Shown piece after piece: positions 15,715 to 29,000 of a stretch of 64,000 nucleotides of DNA; within the stretch, counting starts at the first letter, position 1; every line of letters begins with the position of its first letter. Under the pieces are notes generated by a model. The model had not been told where the DNA came from. It did not search any database and saw only the letters and a program-made list of their open reading frames with translations. Origin of the DNA: Chiua virens (taxonomy: Eukaryota > Basidiomycota > Agaricomycetes > Boletales > Boletaceae). The DNA lies in NCBI GenBank assembly GCA_019787685.1, contig JAHNUO010000002.1, positions 2,480,001 to 2,544,000 on the forward strand. The letters run 5' to 3'. The translations under genes and the position numbers were made by a program.

Positions 15715-16017
15715 CTGGACCGCGATGGTTGTCATACTGCTATAAAGACGTCGTGCACAAAGTCTTGCCGTGAGTGCCAAGTTAGTGGTGTCAGAGAGGC
15801 ATTGCAGATAGACTCGGGTCGGATGTGTGCACATCCGAGACTAATTTTCAGGAGAAGGCGGAAGCAACCGAACGGGCTCGGCTAGCAAAGTTCAAAGCAC
15901 TTTCTATTGCTTACCACTACACCACTCAGAATTCAGATCATTCACTGTACCGACGGTCGTTATCGCCTCGAGTTACACAGACACCTCGCTAAAGGGAATT
16001 GGCGCGCTTGACTCGCA

Positions 16018-17590
16018 ATGTGTGCAGCGAGACGAACAACCCTGGCCCGGTCAACAAGGCTGGCGGCGAAAGCAAGCCCATATCATAGTGCGGTAACGCT
16101 TTATGCAATTCCCAGTCAAGGCAGCCTTGACCCAGAAGCTCAGGCTCAGGCTGGGCCATCCACCCCAAGACGAACGTCGCGTCGGGTCAAGCACGAGGCA
16201 GTGGATCCGGAGACACCCCATCTCGACCTGCCAGGTGCCGGCGACCTCGCAAAGAACACCATGGGAACCACTTCGCATCGGGAAAAGGTGATAAAGGAAG
16301 CTTCAGACCCGGAAACAGAACGCGCTGCGTCTCGAAATGCATCACCAAAGAAGCAGACGAGCAAGGCCAAAGTCATTCAGCAAAGTTTGGACATCCCGCA
16401 TCCCACACCGCCGAGATGGGCAGAGGTCTATGCGGCTATAAAGGAGATGCGGTCGCGCATCGTGGCACCGGTAGATACGATGGGATGTGATCAAGCGCAG
16501 TTGGGGGAACGGGAACCCAAGGTGGGTATTGGGTGTTTGCTTTAATACAAGTAGACTGACATGATCCCATGAATGCTGATTCAATGATGTTCTTTATTGT
16601 CATCCTAGAACCAACGCTTCGCGACGCTTGTATCCCTAATGCTCTCCTCGCAAACCAAAGATGAAGTAACCGACGCGGCGGTCAGCAAACTACGAAGCGC
16701 ACTTGGTGGATCACTTCTATTCGAGCAGTATTGGAAGCAGACGAAAATACTATTTCGGATGCGATAGCCAAGGTGGGGTTTTGGCGACGAAAAACGCAGT
16801 GCGTTGTATGTCTTGTTTGGTGGTGGATTCATATCTAATGAATGGACGACATTTATTTGGGAACAAGATATATCAAGCAAACTGCGCAGCGGTTACACGA
16901 TGATTTCGACTCGGACGTCCCCAAGACGGTGGATGAACTGTGTTCGCTCCCTGGGGTGGGTCCCAAGATGGCATTTTTAGCATTACAAGTGGCATGGAAG
17001 TTGTACGTCGTATTTCACTGCGTGTTCAAGAACAAAGAACCTGATCTCATTTCATTCCGGATGTCCCTCCCTCCATCCCTTCCGTGCATCCCTTGATTTA
17101 GAAATGTTGGGATCGGGGTCGACGTCCACGTCCATCGGATTACGAACCGATTAGGGTGGCACAATAAACCGACAAAGAACCCTGAAGAGACCAGGTGCCA
17201 TTTGCAATAATATTCCACAGAATTGAACTGAACACGCCCACGCGCAGACTCAACCTCCAATCGTGGCTTCCCAAAGAGCTTCATGGCGAGATTAACCACA
17301 CGCTTGTTGGATTCGGACAGGTGAGAAGACGATGATTTGACTGTTGTATTTTTCAGTGACGCAACGACTGACGGGCGCCATAGACCATCTGCCTGCCCAT
17401 CGGTCCGAAATGCGGTGACTGTACGTTGAGTACTGGGGGGTTGTGTCCGAGTGTGCAGAGTACTAGGAACAAGACGTCCAAAGCCGCCGTTGGAAAGAAG
17501 TTGTCCAAGAGTGATTGTGCAGAGATCTCCGGACCAAAGATTGAGATCGAGATCGAGATACCGAAAAACCAGGATCCCGAGAAGGAATAG
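16018..17590 (+). CDS. NTH1: Endonuclease III homologue (bifunctional DNA glycosylase/AP lyase)
   Basis: Base-excision repair enzyme for oxidised pyrimidines, acting in nucleus and/or mitochondrion. Start ATG 16018 opens [20 protein letters not shown], basic and possibly a targeting sequence. A linker of about 110 residues precedes [20 protein letters not shown]. Across introns follow [40 protein letters not shown] and the helix-hairpin-helix [20 protein letters not shown], whose GVGPK lysine is the catalytic residue. [20 protein letters not shown] carries the conserved Asp. Then [10 protein letters not shown] and the iron-sulfur loop [20 protein letters not shown]. The cysteine spacing is 6-2-7, where the usual spacing is 6-2-5, so the last loop is longer. 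It ends at TAG 17588-17590 after a Lys/Glu tail. Confidence 0.92.
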
Positions 17591-18718
17591 CCACAACAGT
17601 CAGTTCGAGAGACATCAGGCTGATACCCATGTGTAAACCCTTTGCCAATTTTCGGCATGATCATATGTATCTATCGTGAGTGACTCAGCAACTCGCCCGA
17701 CGACATTGTTACCGTTAGCTCTCCCATTTACAGTAAACCTCCGAGCTACATCCGCTCGTATAATAAGATACTGGCCGTGCTCCATCTCGTCGTGTTATCT
17801 GTGATCTACACTCAAACTTGACGCTGATCGACTTGTGTTATACTGCAATTAACTCATATCACTTCGCTACGTCACTCGTCAGATCTTGGGCCGCAGGCTT
17901 CAGATCTTCAAGTTCAACGCCGTCCTGCTGAACACTTGTCACTCCTAAGCGATGACGCGACTAGTTGCGATGGATATTCAGAGGCTTGCGAGGCGTGACC
18001 TTGGCAGATGTTTAGCAGGATACACAACGTGTTAATTGGTTGATACTGAATTTGCCCCATGGTGCTTATTCTTCCAATGTCCTCGCACTGGAGATCGAGT
18101 TTATTACTTCCGTATAACCAGCTCCTAACTTTATAGTACTACTAGGCCTCAGTTCGAAGACTTTTTTTCTTAGGACCCTTATGTAATTTCCTTTTTTTTA
18201 ATCGACTTTTGAGCTCAGCGCTGATTGGAAGGCAGGCGCCAGCAAGGGGTAACGTCACAAAGCGCTCCTCCGAGTCCCTAATAGGCTACGCTCTTTGATG
18301 GGCTGGGCCTCATCCGAAATTAACTCCGACTATGACTTATGCGAGCGAGATGGACAACGAGGCCCGGTTCATTAACGACGGGGGTGATCCAGGAAAAGCC
18401 AAATGAGTTGTTGTGGTCAAATTGGTAATTACCTCAAGCTCCGTATCTTTGAATGGGGAGTGAGTCACGCTCATAGTCCGATCGCCGACCGTGACGCAAC
18501 GTGTATTAGCCTACCGTAAGTATAGATCTAAGCGATATCTAAGCGACAACACATTGTTGTAACGTAAGACTTTCACGTGTATTTATGCCTCATTCGGGAA
18601 AACTCAACTTTTCACCTGGCTTGGATCTGGAGCCGAGAATCTGCGTACGGTCGATAATTTCCACACCACCAGTACTAGTGCTGTTTCTTCCCTTGCTACC
18701 CCCACTACGACTAACGAG
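17591..18718 (+). other. Long intergenic region upstream of the GH5 gene
   Basis: About 1.1 kb, relatively AT-rich around 18050-18210 with short T runs. A short repeated motif (TCTAAGCGATA / TCTAAGCGACA) lies near 18527-18550. An upstream reading frame from 18585 could be an alternative first exon of the GH5 gene but shows no family residues. No other gene seen. Confidence 0.4.
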
Positions 18719-21475
18719 ATGCTGCAGGTCCCCAACACATGTCCCACAACAGCGCAGCCTGTCCCCAAAGACTATCTGTACACCCTAGACGGTCATTTCT
18801 TGGACACCAGCGGTCGTACTGTCTTACTTCGTGGCGTGAACCTCTCTGGATCATCTAAAGCACCCATTGGCCAATCCTCACACATCCGCGACAAGTTTTG
18901 GTCATCTGCACAAGCGGGCAGACTGAGCTTTCTCGGTCGGCCGCTGAATCTCGACGATGGTTCTGCAGATGTGCATCTGAGCCGACTTAGAGGGTGGGGG
19001 TTTAACCTACTTCGGTTCCCCATCACATGGGAAGCACTCGAACACGAGGGCCCGTAAGTGCTTTCTCCTGACGCTCTTTGCGATCCTTCTGACGATGGTG
19101 AGACTAGCGGTCAGTACGATTACGAGTTCATGGACTACACCATTCGTGTCCTCTATAAGTGTAAAGAGTACGGATTCAAGGTTTTCATAGATCCGCATCA
19201 GGATGTTGTATGTGTGTTTGTTATTCTCTGGGGCTCGTTCTGATACATCGTTTCAGTGGTCACGTTTCTCGGGCGGATCTGGTGCACCCTACTGGACCTT
19301 CCCCGCATGTGGCATCGATCCACAAGCTTTCACCGCCACCCAGGCCGCCATCTTGCACTGCGAATATCCAGATACGTCTGATACGCCGACTCCCGCTGCT
19401 CTCCCCTCCATGATCTGGTCGACCAACTATGGTCGCCTTGCCTCTCAAACCATGTTCACGCTTTTCTTTGCCGGCAAAACTTTTGCTCCGAAATGCTACT
19501 TGGATGGTATCCACATTCAAGATTACCTTCAGTCCCACTTCATACGGGCTTTTGGGGTCCTTGCAGACCGGATTCGCAATGCAGGCGAACTATTGGATAA
19601 TGTTGTCATCGGCTGGGATAGTTTGAATGAACCCTCGGAGGGATTCATCGGATGGGAGGATCTAAACGCGTATCCGAACGCGCCAGGAACCGTGCTCAAG
19701 AAAGGGAGCGTGCCCACGCCATTGCAATCCCTCAAGCTGGGGATGGGGTTTGTGCAGACGCTGGATAATTATGCCATCGGTTTTTTTGGACCGCAGCTCA
19801 GTGGGACTGTCACAGTCGATCCGAAGGGTGCCCGTATATGGGCAGATCCCAGTACTGAGCCAAACGGGGTAAACCCAAAGTGGGGTTGGAAACGGTCAAG
19901 CGAGTGGAGGTTAGGGACGTGTATATGGGCAATCCATGGTGTCTGGGATGTTGCCAGTGGCACATTACTCAAACCCGACTACTTTCGCTTCCATCCTTCT
20001 TCAGCTTCGCTGTCCAGTGTCGTCGGCGCTGACCGTACTCCGGTACATTTCCGAGAAGAATTCTTCCTCCCCCATCTAACTGATTATTTCACTCGCATCC
20101 GCGCTGCGCATCCAAGCGCCATTGCTTTCGTTCAACCTCCCTCCCTTGCCATCCCTCCGCAGATTCCGGAATCACTGCTCAAAGGACGCGGATGTAACTC
20201 AGGCGCACTATTACGACGGTCTGACAATGATCATGCGGCGCTGGCAATTTTTCAATGTGGACGCATTGGGTATCATCAGGGGAAAGTATAGCAGCCCGAT
20301 CTTTGGAATTAGGTTCGGGGACTGGGCAATCCGTGCAAGTCTTCAGACCCAACTTGGGGTGCTGAAATCAGATGCCGCTCAGCTGGGCTCGGACGCCTGC
20401 GGAGCCTCGCCGCTACCCGACCATCATCGGCGAGATCGGGATACCAATGGATATGGATGAGAAGAAGGCATACGATCGGACGAGCAAGAGATATGGCGAC
20501 TATTCGAATCAAGAACGCGCGCTGGATGCCAGTTTGAACGCGACGGATGGACCCAATGTGTTAAATTATACGATGTGGACATATTGTCCGGATAACAGTC
20601 ATGTGTGGGGGGACGGATGGAACAAAGAGGACCTGAGCGTGTGGAGCGAAGATGATATACGAGGCGAGACGACCGACTGACGACTGAAACAGCGGCCGGG
20701 TCGTTGGCGTTGGCACGTATGTCAAGTGAAACGCTGGTATCGCTGGAGTCACCAACATCACCTTGCGAGAGCGTGGGGTCGTCCTGCACCGTGACACGAA
20801 TGTCGTCTCACGAGTTATTGAAGTTCTTGCGGGACGGCGCACGCGCGATACGCGCCTTCTGTCGACCAGTATCCTGTCAAGGTCGTTGGAACACCAGTGG
20901 ATACTCAATTTAATATTTCCTACGGCCTCGTTGAAGCTGAAGATTCGCGTCACGCCTGCAGATACACCACAAACAGAGGAGGATGGAGTATAGGCAAGGG
21001 AGCCAATGGCCGAGGGGAAAGTACGCTATCGACGGAGATTTATATCCCGTTAGTGCACTTTGCGTCGGACGCATGTGTCGAACGGTCAGTCACCAGGCAG
21101 AATCGGGGGCAGCAGGTCTACTCAAAGGATTTGGATGATGGACCGTCGACGACATTGGCTCTGGGACCGCCGAAATTGCTGGCCGATGATAAGGTGGAGA
21201 CGATTGAGACAGTAGGATATGCGATGCAAGTCAAGGTATCAGAGGGGAGGGTGGAGGTGGACGAGAGTGAGCAGATGCTACGCTGGTTTTATTCTGTGCC
21301 TACGAATGGAGACAAGGAGGTATCGATGGAGGTGAAGAGGCTGGGTGGTGCCATTGAGTGGGCCGCTGTCACTCATCGGAAGTCAAGCGGTACGCGAAGC
21401 TGGTGGCAGCGTTGGGACGTGTCCAGCTGGGTGGAGCAGTTGTGCGCCAGACTTCCATACGGATATGCTGTGTAA
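18719..21475 (+). CDS. Glycoside hydrolase family 5, glucosylceramidase/steryl-glucosidase type, with frame breaks
   Basis: Resembles the fungal endoglycoceramidase-related GH5 enzymes (EGCrP/Sgl1 type) that hydrolyse glucosylceramide or ergosteryl glucoside inside the cell. Seen: [91 protein letters not shown] (acid/base Glu of NEP, codon 19629-19631), [40 protein letters not shown] (nucleophile Glu, codon 20432-20434), [20 protein letters not shown] and a C-terminal beta-sandwich. No signal peptide is evident. The conserved blocks switch frame near 20190-20205, 20375-20390, 20675-20690 and 20850-20875. None of these has intron signals, so the gene is either decayed or carries sequence errors. 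A real intron lies near 19205-19256. The start at 18719 is tentative. Confidence 0.8.
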
Positions 21476-23983
21476 TGTAGAGTCTAGACTTCATGATCAA
21501 GAGCGTTCAATGACACCAGCGAGTAGGAATTTCCACCGTCAGCCAGAGTGGCTGCACGTGAGCAATACCAGCTGAGAGAATGAAATTCCTGACTCCATGC
21601 AAGTTCTAGTCTTTCATCCGCCTGTCATAAAGAGTATTCACGGATGAGTTTCCGGGCCTTTTCTGGGCCACTAGATCTGGGAAGGACGGCTGTAACCTTG
21701 GAAGAGCTACGTCTCCCTCCGGGTTGAGGAAGAGATCTTGGGAATTCAGTACTCAGTCGTGGCCGGACACGGTCGGACTCGGAAACCTGGATGGATTCAC
21801 AGAAAGAAGGAACACTATGGCGACGCACGGGTAAGGTACAATGGCTTTGTGATTACCTCCGCCGGCGGGTCAGTTCGCATGTTTTTTCTGCTTTCCATGT
21901 TCCTCGCCGCGCCTATTGATATCCTGTACTCCTGTTTATTCCGAAGTCTTGAATGCTACACATAAACGCGCTACTCACTCGTGTATGGCAGTTTTTCATG
22001 CACATTAGGCCCGGGAGTGCATGACATGGCGCAAGATATACTGAAATAGGTTTCGAGCATGGTGTCATGCGCATGTATTGGTGTTCGAGTCTATGCCGTA
22101 TGTCCTGCAAGCTGCAGCATGTTTATCCTGTCTTGGAATCCTACATTTCATTCGCGTATTTGGTTAAGCCCGTAGCGTGATACGCTTTACGATTGAATCG
22201 GGTTTCGTGGATCTGTGTAGAGCTGAGGAGTTATACAATAGCCTGACGAGGTATGTCAACAAGGACGCCGCCACCATAACGAGATGACTCGGAGATGAGA
22301 TGCGTGCGGTGACCCACTTCAAATCTGGATGATGGCAGTCTGAATCTAGGAAATTTCCCAATGAGACGTGGTCATTTTTTGCATGGGAACGCGGGCCCGA
22401 CCGTGACGGGTCTAGAGCCTCAGTACAGTACTGAGTATAGTGATTGGCTCAGACTGAAAGTTTGTGCGCAAGCTCTTTATGAACTAGCGCATCTAGTAAT
22501 GGCTTTCGTGTACACCGAGTGACCGGCGTTACTTAAGTAACGTTCACCGTGACCGGTTGCTTCCGTCCGAATCTCCCCTGAAGCTTATCCGTGTCGCCAA
22601 CTTGCCAAGGTCCGACCCGATTCCATGATGAATCCATCTCCAACTTGTGCAATATGCATACCTGGCTTCTCTCTCCAACGTATGCCGTCGCTAGCTTGGC
22701 GCTCGCTCTCGCTCCAAGACTTTGTGCACGGTGTCTCTTTCGCAGTAGGATAACCGGACCACATCGGTCACTGGCATGGTCGAGACAGCAACATCTATGA
22801 CCCAACAGCCTTTGAAGCTTAACCACACACTCCGATCTGAATCCCTCGCAGATCCGGAGACCGGAACCTTCATCGTAGAAACTCGCGTAGGAGTGGTCCT
22901 TTTAGCATTTCCTCCCGGATTGCTACCATGCACATATATCTGGTTCCAAAAGCCAGACTTGAGACTCTAGTAAGACTGGGATCCGTCGGAAGGCGCTCTG
23001 AATTGACAGTCAGTTTGACATGGTGCGAATGTCATGTGTTACTATCGGGTCTCTACAGATACGGAGAACCCCGTATGATCCATTCCGCTTCAAATTTATC
23101 CCGCCAGCTCAACGGGTTCAGCCAAGTACAGGAACAGACGCGATCGCACGTCCCAGCAACAATCCTCTTGCATATGACGCGTGGAGTCGCCTCGGATTTA
23201 GTAGGTTCGTTATGATGACGGTGCCAGCGCTGATCTTTAACGGTTGACAGACCCACGACTTGCGATGGGCGTATACCTATCTGCTGCCGCCATGACCGTG
23301 CGGTGATTGAGTGCATGTCGGGTAAGTAGTCGCCACGTGGTGCATGCACTGTGCCATACGAATACCATCGGTGTCATTTACAAACATACCCACAAACGAA
23401 GGGCGAAGCGTCCTAATCGTCCTTGACAAGACATTCTGATCTTTTGCGACCGTCATTCCCTCCCTCGCCGTCGCCTTCAAGTTCTTATCCAGAACAGCAT
23501 CACGATCGGTCGGTTCCTTCGTTCCGTTTGGCTCGCGTTTACCCATCCTGTTGGGGTGTCGTATGATTCGAATCCAAGTCATACCGTTAGCGTTATCTTC
23601 ACTCCACCGACACGTGCATCTGCTTTGTTTCAAGCTTAACTCACTTGAATGGCTTCACATACATGCAGATCTTTTCGTTGAGATTCCAGGACGCATATAC
23701 TATTGCTTAGCAAGCGGTCACACACGTTTGAGCTACCAGGCACACCGCCAGGAGAATGATACCGAAACATGAACATTTTGCCGTCACCTTCATTTCAATG
23801 ACACATCATTACATAACGAGTGGCATTTGTACATACCTAGCAGCTATGTACACTAGTCGAACTATAGACAAGAGTACATACTTGGATAATGCCATATAGA
23901 TAGTCCTACATATATCTACCAAGTGTACCCAGCATAAAAATGTCAAATATAGATGGAATATGAAGAAAGTCAATCTAATCGAT
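21476..23983. other. 2.5 kb without a recognisable gene
   Basis: Frames of 60-120 residues exist on both strands: for example 22776-22970 and 23020-23247 on +, and 21625-21828 and 23277-23633 on -. None shows a family motif, a plausible exon chain or a signal peptide. The stretch could hold a decayed gene or a fast-evolving small secreted protein. I see no inverted repeats or transposase remnants. Confidence 0.4.
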
Positions 23984-25620
23984 CTAGAACTTTTGCTGAA
24001 CATAACCACTGGGGTCTCGGAGATACCTAGGCTCTAACTTGGCCGCTTGCGTCCGTTTCATGGCCCATCTCCGCACGAACCATGTGATCACTGCTACAAG
24101 CACGACGGCTGCGATAGCGCCAACGACAATCCCCGCCGTTGCACCCGTTGAGGGGTGTTTCGAAGTCGAGATCGGGCTCGCAGCCGGCGCTGGCGAAGTG
24201 GAATCAGGGTTCCCCCCAAACGGCCAGTAATCGCCGCCGTCGGGTGGCAAAACACACGTCAAACTGTCACCATCTGAAATGGAACCGAAGTCAAGCTGTG
24301 TGGTGGACTTGGAGACGGTATTGTAATCGATCACGAAGGGAGCGGGAGATGGGGTGGTGTCGTTACCGGTGCAATTCGGACCCCGTGCACCGATGAAGGA
24401 AGTGTTGCCGATGAGGACGTTGTTCTCCACCGTGAAGTTCTTGGCCGAGGTCATGCCTATACCATAGCTAAACGCCCCGGTGAGCTGGTTGTTCCTGCAC
24501 CGTTCCATTAGCGCTGACGTTGTTCCCGTAATGGGTTCCGAACCAGGTGCGAGGGCCAATAGCGATACCGATCCTGGATTGATGTAGATAAGACGGTCAG
24601 GAACAGTCAAGAAGTCAACCTACTTAATGATGACGTCCTCATTATTGGTTCCCTTCGTCTCGGATCCTTGCGCAGGTTGAGAAGCGAAGCCGCCAGTGAT
24701 GGTGTTGTTAGGTTACCACGACACCACTGTAGTTCCCTCCAAATGGGGAGACATCTACCAGGTTGATGCCACCCAACAGGGTATTCTGCACATCGACAGC
24801 AGTCAGATTCCGAGGTTGCGCAGTGATACGAGCAACATACCGTCTCCACCCATATGGTATTGTTCTCCACGCGGGTACCCGGGGCTCCAAAAAGGACAAT
24901 ACCCCCATCTGTAGGATTATTGATCATGTTGTTCTTTATTAGGCTGTTGGTACATGCAACGCTGATACCATCTGCCCACTGTTGGAAGAGGTCGGAACCT
25001 GCCGGACCGATGTCGTTGTTTTGGATGGTGACATTAGTGCAAGTGAGGTTGCCTTCCGCTATGTGGAGACAGGACCAGCTCCGCGGATCGAAGGAGTGGA
25101 CGTATTCGATGAGCTGGTCAGCGTTTGAACCCCCCATTTCTATGTTCGCGCCACCGGTGAGCGGCGGCGCGCCGAGGCGTGTGCCATTGATCTAGGGCTT
25201 GTTTCAGAGGGTGAGACAAAAATTTGCAAAGGGAAATATCACCTGTACGTTGCGTAGCTTGACACTGTCACAGTTACCACAGGTTCCATCTACGGCGGTA
25301 GAATGGCCCGTGCCATTAAACACGGTGCCAGCGACGACTAACGTCGCGCGAGTGGAATCCGTTGGGTATCCAGCAGTGCTGATTTCTTGATTTGGAGCAG
25401 TGAAAAGGAGGGGAGCAGTGATCACGTATTGTTCACTGGGACAGAGACTAAGAACGTAGCCGGGTCCGGACGAGTTGAGAAGCGTGTTCAAGCGGTCCGT
25501 CAGGGTATTGGCTGGGTCCGGAGACTGGCAGTTCGATGTGCCCCTGGGTTTGCTGAATCTGTGAGAACAAGGGTAAGCACGGAATAGAAATGGAAGCGAT
25601 GCTTACCTAGGAAGCATGGT
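23984..25620 (-). CDS. Right-handed beta-helix repeat protein with C-terminal membrane anchor
   Basis: Secreted or surface protein of the parallel beta-helix class, with no catalytic signature I can identify. Several short exons are seen. The N-terminal part reads FSKPRGTSNCQSPDPANTL, LCPSEQYVITAPLLFTAPNQ and GTCGNCDSVKLRNVQ. Asn-rich helix rungs follow, such as NVTIQNNDIGPAGSDLFQQW, NSLIKNNMINNPTDGGIVLF, NNTITGGFASQPAQGSE and NFTVENNVLIGNTSF, with many N-x-S/T sites. Near the end a Thr/Ser/Pro stalk leads into a single hydrophobic span (AGIVVGAIAAVVLVAVITWF) and a basic cytoplasmic tail ending VQQKF at 23984. The 5' end is unclear. The exon near 25620-25690 encodes a long hydrophobic run that would suit a signal peptide, but I find no in-frame ATG ahead of it other than the two at the exon end. 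Confidence 0.7.
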
Positions 25621-26040
25621 CATAAACCACGCTAAAAGAACAGTGCCAGAGAGAAAAAACGAGCGACAGACTGATCAAAAGGACAGTGAGAGTGGGTATA
25701 AGTAAGCTAAGAGTTGGTAAAGATAAAGGGAGGACAGCCTTGGTGACTGCCGCCAACAATAAACCTAAAAGGGTCCCTTGAGTGACGTGATCTCCGATTG
25801 TTGAAAACTAATGGGAAAAATAAGTCTCGCTTGGTTCTCTGACCATGAGAAGTGACAGCTCGGACCCTCTTATCTGGGCCAAGCACAAGCTGGAACATTC
25901 ATGTGCGGTGCAAGTAACCTCAAGGCCTCATCATGGCAGACACATGCTAGTAGGGGTTTGGTGATTGATTACGTAACACGATTCGTTACACCAACAACGG
26001 TACCAGCTTGACAAGTTGATTCCGAGTAGCGGGCGAGCAG
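25621..26040. other. Divergent promoter region
   Basis: About 420 bp between the beta-helix gene (leftward) and VAC14 (rightward). The 25621-25720 part may encode the missing signal peptide of the leftward gene. Nothing else was recognised. Confidence 0.35.
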
Positions 26041-29000
26041 ATGGGTATGTTTGACTTGCATGCACGCGTACGTCCTTGTTCATCATTTACAGAGTCTTCG
26101 GTGGCCAAGCAGCTCATAGACAAGATATATGAAAAGAGAAAATCCGCGGCGCTCGAAGCTAGAAAAGTACAGTTTCTTTCAACTTCCCGTCCGAGTCTAC
26201 ATGCTCAGACACCGCTGCACAGACAGATTCGCGACTGTCACCAGCAAGGCGACCACCGGCGTATCGGCCAAATCATAGACCAGCTCGTTGACATGTTCAG
26301 CAATGCGTCAAACCCCCTTCACATCCGAAACGGTGGTTTAATTGGTCTCGCCGGAACTGCCATCGCTCTCGGCGTCGACGTTGCCCCGTACATGGACAAG
26401 TTCATCGAACCTGTTCTCGCGTGTTTCACAGACCCGGAGAACAGGATAAGATACTTCTCTGCAGAGTGCTTGTACAACATTGCTAAGGTATCCAAGGGCG
26501 AAATTCTTGTCTATTTCAACCCTATCTTCGATGCCCTTAGCAAGGTACTTTCAATACAGCTCACACCTTCATGGTCGGACACTGATATACCTTAGCTTGC
26601 TGCGGACTCGGAAGTGTCAGTCAAGAACGGGGCCGAGCTCCTCGACCGCCTTTTGAAGGACATTGTTGCTGAAATAGCCTCCGTGTACATTCCTCAATAC
26701 CCAGAGACCGAGCGGATACGTAGTCAATACGACTTGCAGGATCAGAGTATACTTGTGCCGTATCCTGATCATTCCTCCAACGCCGACTCGTCTCCCAGAA
26801 AGGCATTTTCCCTTGCCAGGTTCATCCCCCTCCTTCAGGAGCGCATCTACGTCGTCAGTCCGTTCACACGGAATTACCTTGTTTCTTGGATCAATGTCCT
26901 CGATTCGGTGCCAGAGCTCGAGCTCGTTTCTTATCTTCCCGATTTCCTCGATGGTCTCCTGTCAGTGTGTCTTCCGCGGAAATCCGTTTCTACTGACACA
27001 GTTCATCCACAGAAAGTACCTGTCCGATCCAACTGAAGATGTTCGCGTCGCCACCGAGAACATTTTGGCAGACTTCCTTCGCGAAATACGCGACATCAGC
27101 GCGCTTCGCCATCGTCAGGAAGAGATAGCGGAGTCATCGGAACAGCGTCGGGCAGATGAGAAGCTCCTGATATCACGTTGTCTCATTCGGAGCGCGCTCT
27201 GTTCATCCGTGAGAGTGACGTCACTCCTGATCACGAGGGCGAGGTACCTGAACAGAAATCCGAGAAGGAGCAGCGAGGTACCGGAGGCACGGTACAATTC
27301 ATTTTGCAAGTCTCTTTGCTTCACGAATCGTTGTAGCTTGGGTCCCTGGTCAAGGAGTTCGGATAGACTATGCGGCGATAATTGAAATCTTGATCCAGCA
27401 GCTGGATGGGCAGCGTTAGTTGTCGGTCACACACAACATTCTGATGCTAAAAGTTCCCTCGAATAGATGACGAAATCCAACAATCTACAGCTCTAAGATG
27501 GCTGGCGGAGTTCCTAGGCTTTGCCCAGGAAGTCATGCTTCCTTTTACGCCTCGTCTCATTCCTGCTATTCTGCCCAACCTTGCCCATCACGTTCCTATG
27601 ATTCAGTCCGCTGCTATTCGGACGAACAAACTCCTCACGAAAGTCATCCAAGATTTACCCTGCCCTGTGGACAATCCGTCTCGGCAGTCCACTGTGGAAA
27701 AGACGGAAAAGACGACATCCACACGCCCGCCTACTGGTTCACCCACTCCACCGGCCCTTCCAGTGCCCTCACGCCAAGCAACTCTTCAAGCGGCGCCACC
27801 AAGGGATGCGTCTTCTCCTGAATCTGTGGCAGATGGTCAACCTTCCACCGCGCCCGATAAAATTACCGCACCCCAGACCCCGAAATCCCGCTCTGGTACT
27901 CTTGTACCCGCAGCCCCAGATATACCCAGCCGGCCACAATCTAGGACATCTTTGATCAGTACTTCTGCTCCATCTGCGCCCACGGTGTCGGCTCCGATGG
28001 TACCGTCACCTGTCGAAGAAGAACGTGTTGAAGATGAAGACGTAGTCGATTACGTGGCGACCGTGAACGAATTGACGATACAATTTTTGAGCGAACACGA
28101 GCAGACTCGGGTAGCGGCGTTGCAGTGGCTCATCATGCTCCACCAGAAAGCGCCCAAGAAAGTAAGCGAGCTCCGGACCCTGACAGCCACTTTGTCTCAT
28201 GCCAGTTAGATTTTGGCCATGGAAGACGGTACATTCCCTGCCTTGCTCAAGACGCTGTCAGATCCATCAGAAGAGGTTGGGTATAATATGCATTACTGTC
28301 ATCCTGCCGCCTGAGGGGTATGCTTTTCCAGGTCATCAAACACGACTTGCAGCTACTTGCACAGATCTCTTCCAGTTCTGAAGAGAGTTACTTCCGGTTC
28401 TTTATGATGAATCTTCTCGAGCTATTCAGCACGGATAGGAAGCTGCTAGAAGCGCGGGGAAGTTTGATTATTCGGCAGCTTTGTGTGAATCTCAACACCG
28501 AACGGATATATCGCACGTTCGCCGAGATCCTCGAGAAAGAAGAGGTATATTTTCGCGATCTTTCATCAGAGGTTCCGCGTTTTGATGTGACATGTAGGAT
28601 CTGGAGTTCGCCAGCGATATCGTTCAGAAGCTCAATACGATCCTTGTGACCTCACCTGAACTCGCTGAGTTCCGGAAACGACTGAAGAGTTCAGAAACAC
28701 GGGTACATGTTTCAACTCGAGTAGCTTACTGACGCTGACCAGGTTCATGCTCTAGCAAGACGCACAAGCCTTGTTCACAACACTCTACCGGTCATGGTGT
28801 CATAACGCTGTTTCTGTTTTCTCCCTCTGTCTGTTAGCGCAGGCATATGAACATGCTTCCAACCTCTTATCAATATTGTACGACCGGCCGTGTTTGTCTC
28901 TTTCTTTGAACCATCTCACCGATGCACAGTGCTGATCTCGAAATGACTGTGGCTATATTGGTGCAAATCGATAAGCTTGTCCAACTGATCGAATCTCCCG

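Noticed and set aside
20850..20880. An intron as explanation of the GH5 frame change
   Set aside because: No GT..AG pair of usual size removes the change while keeping the conserved [15 protein letters not shown] text.
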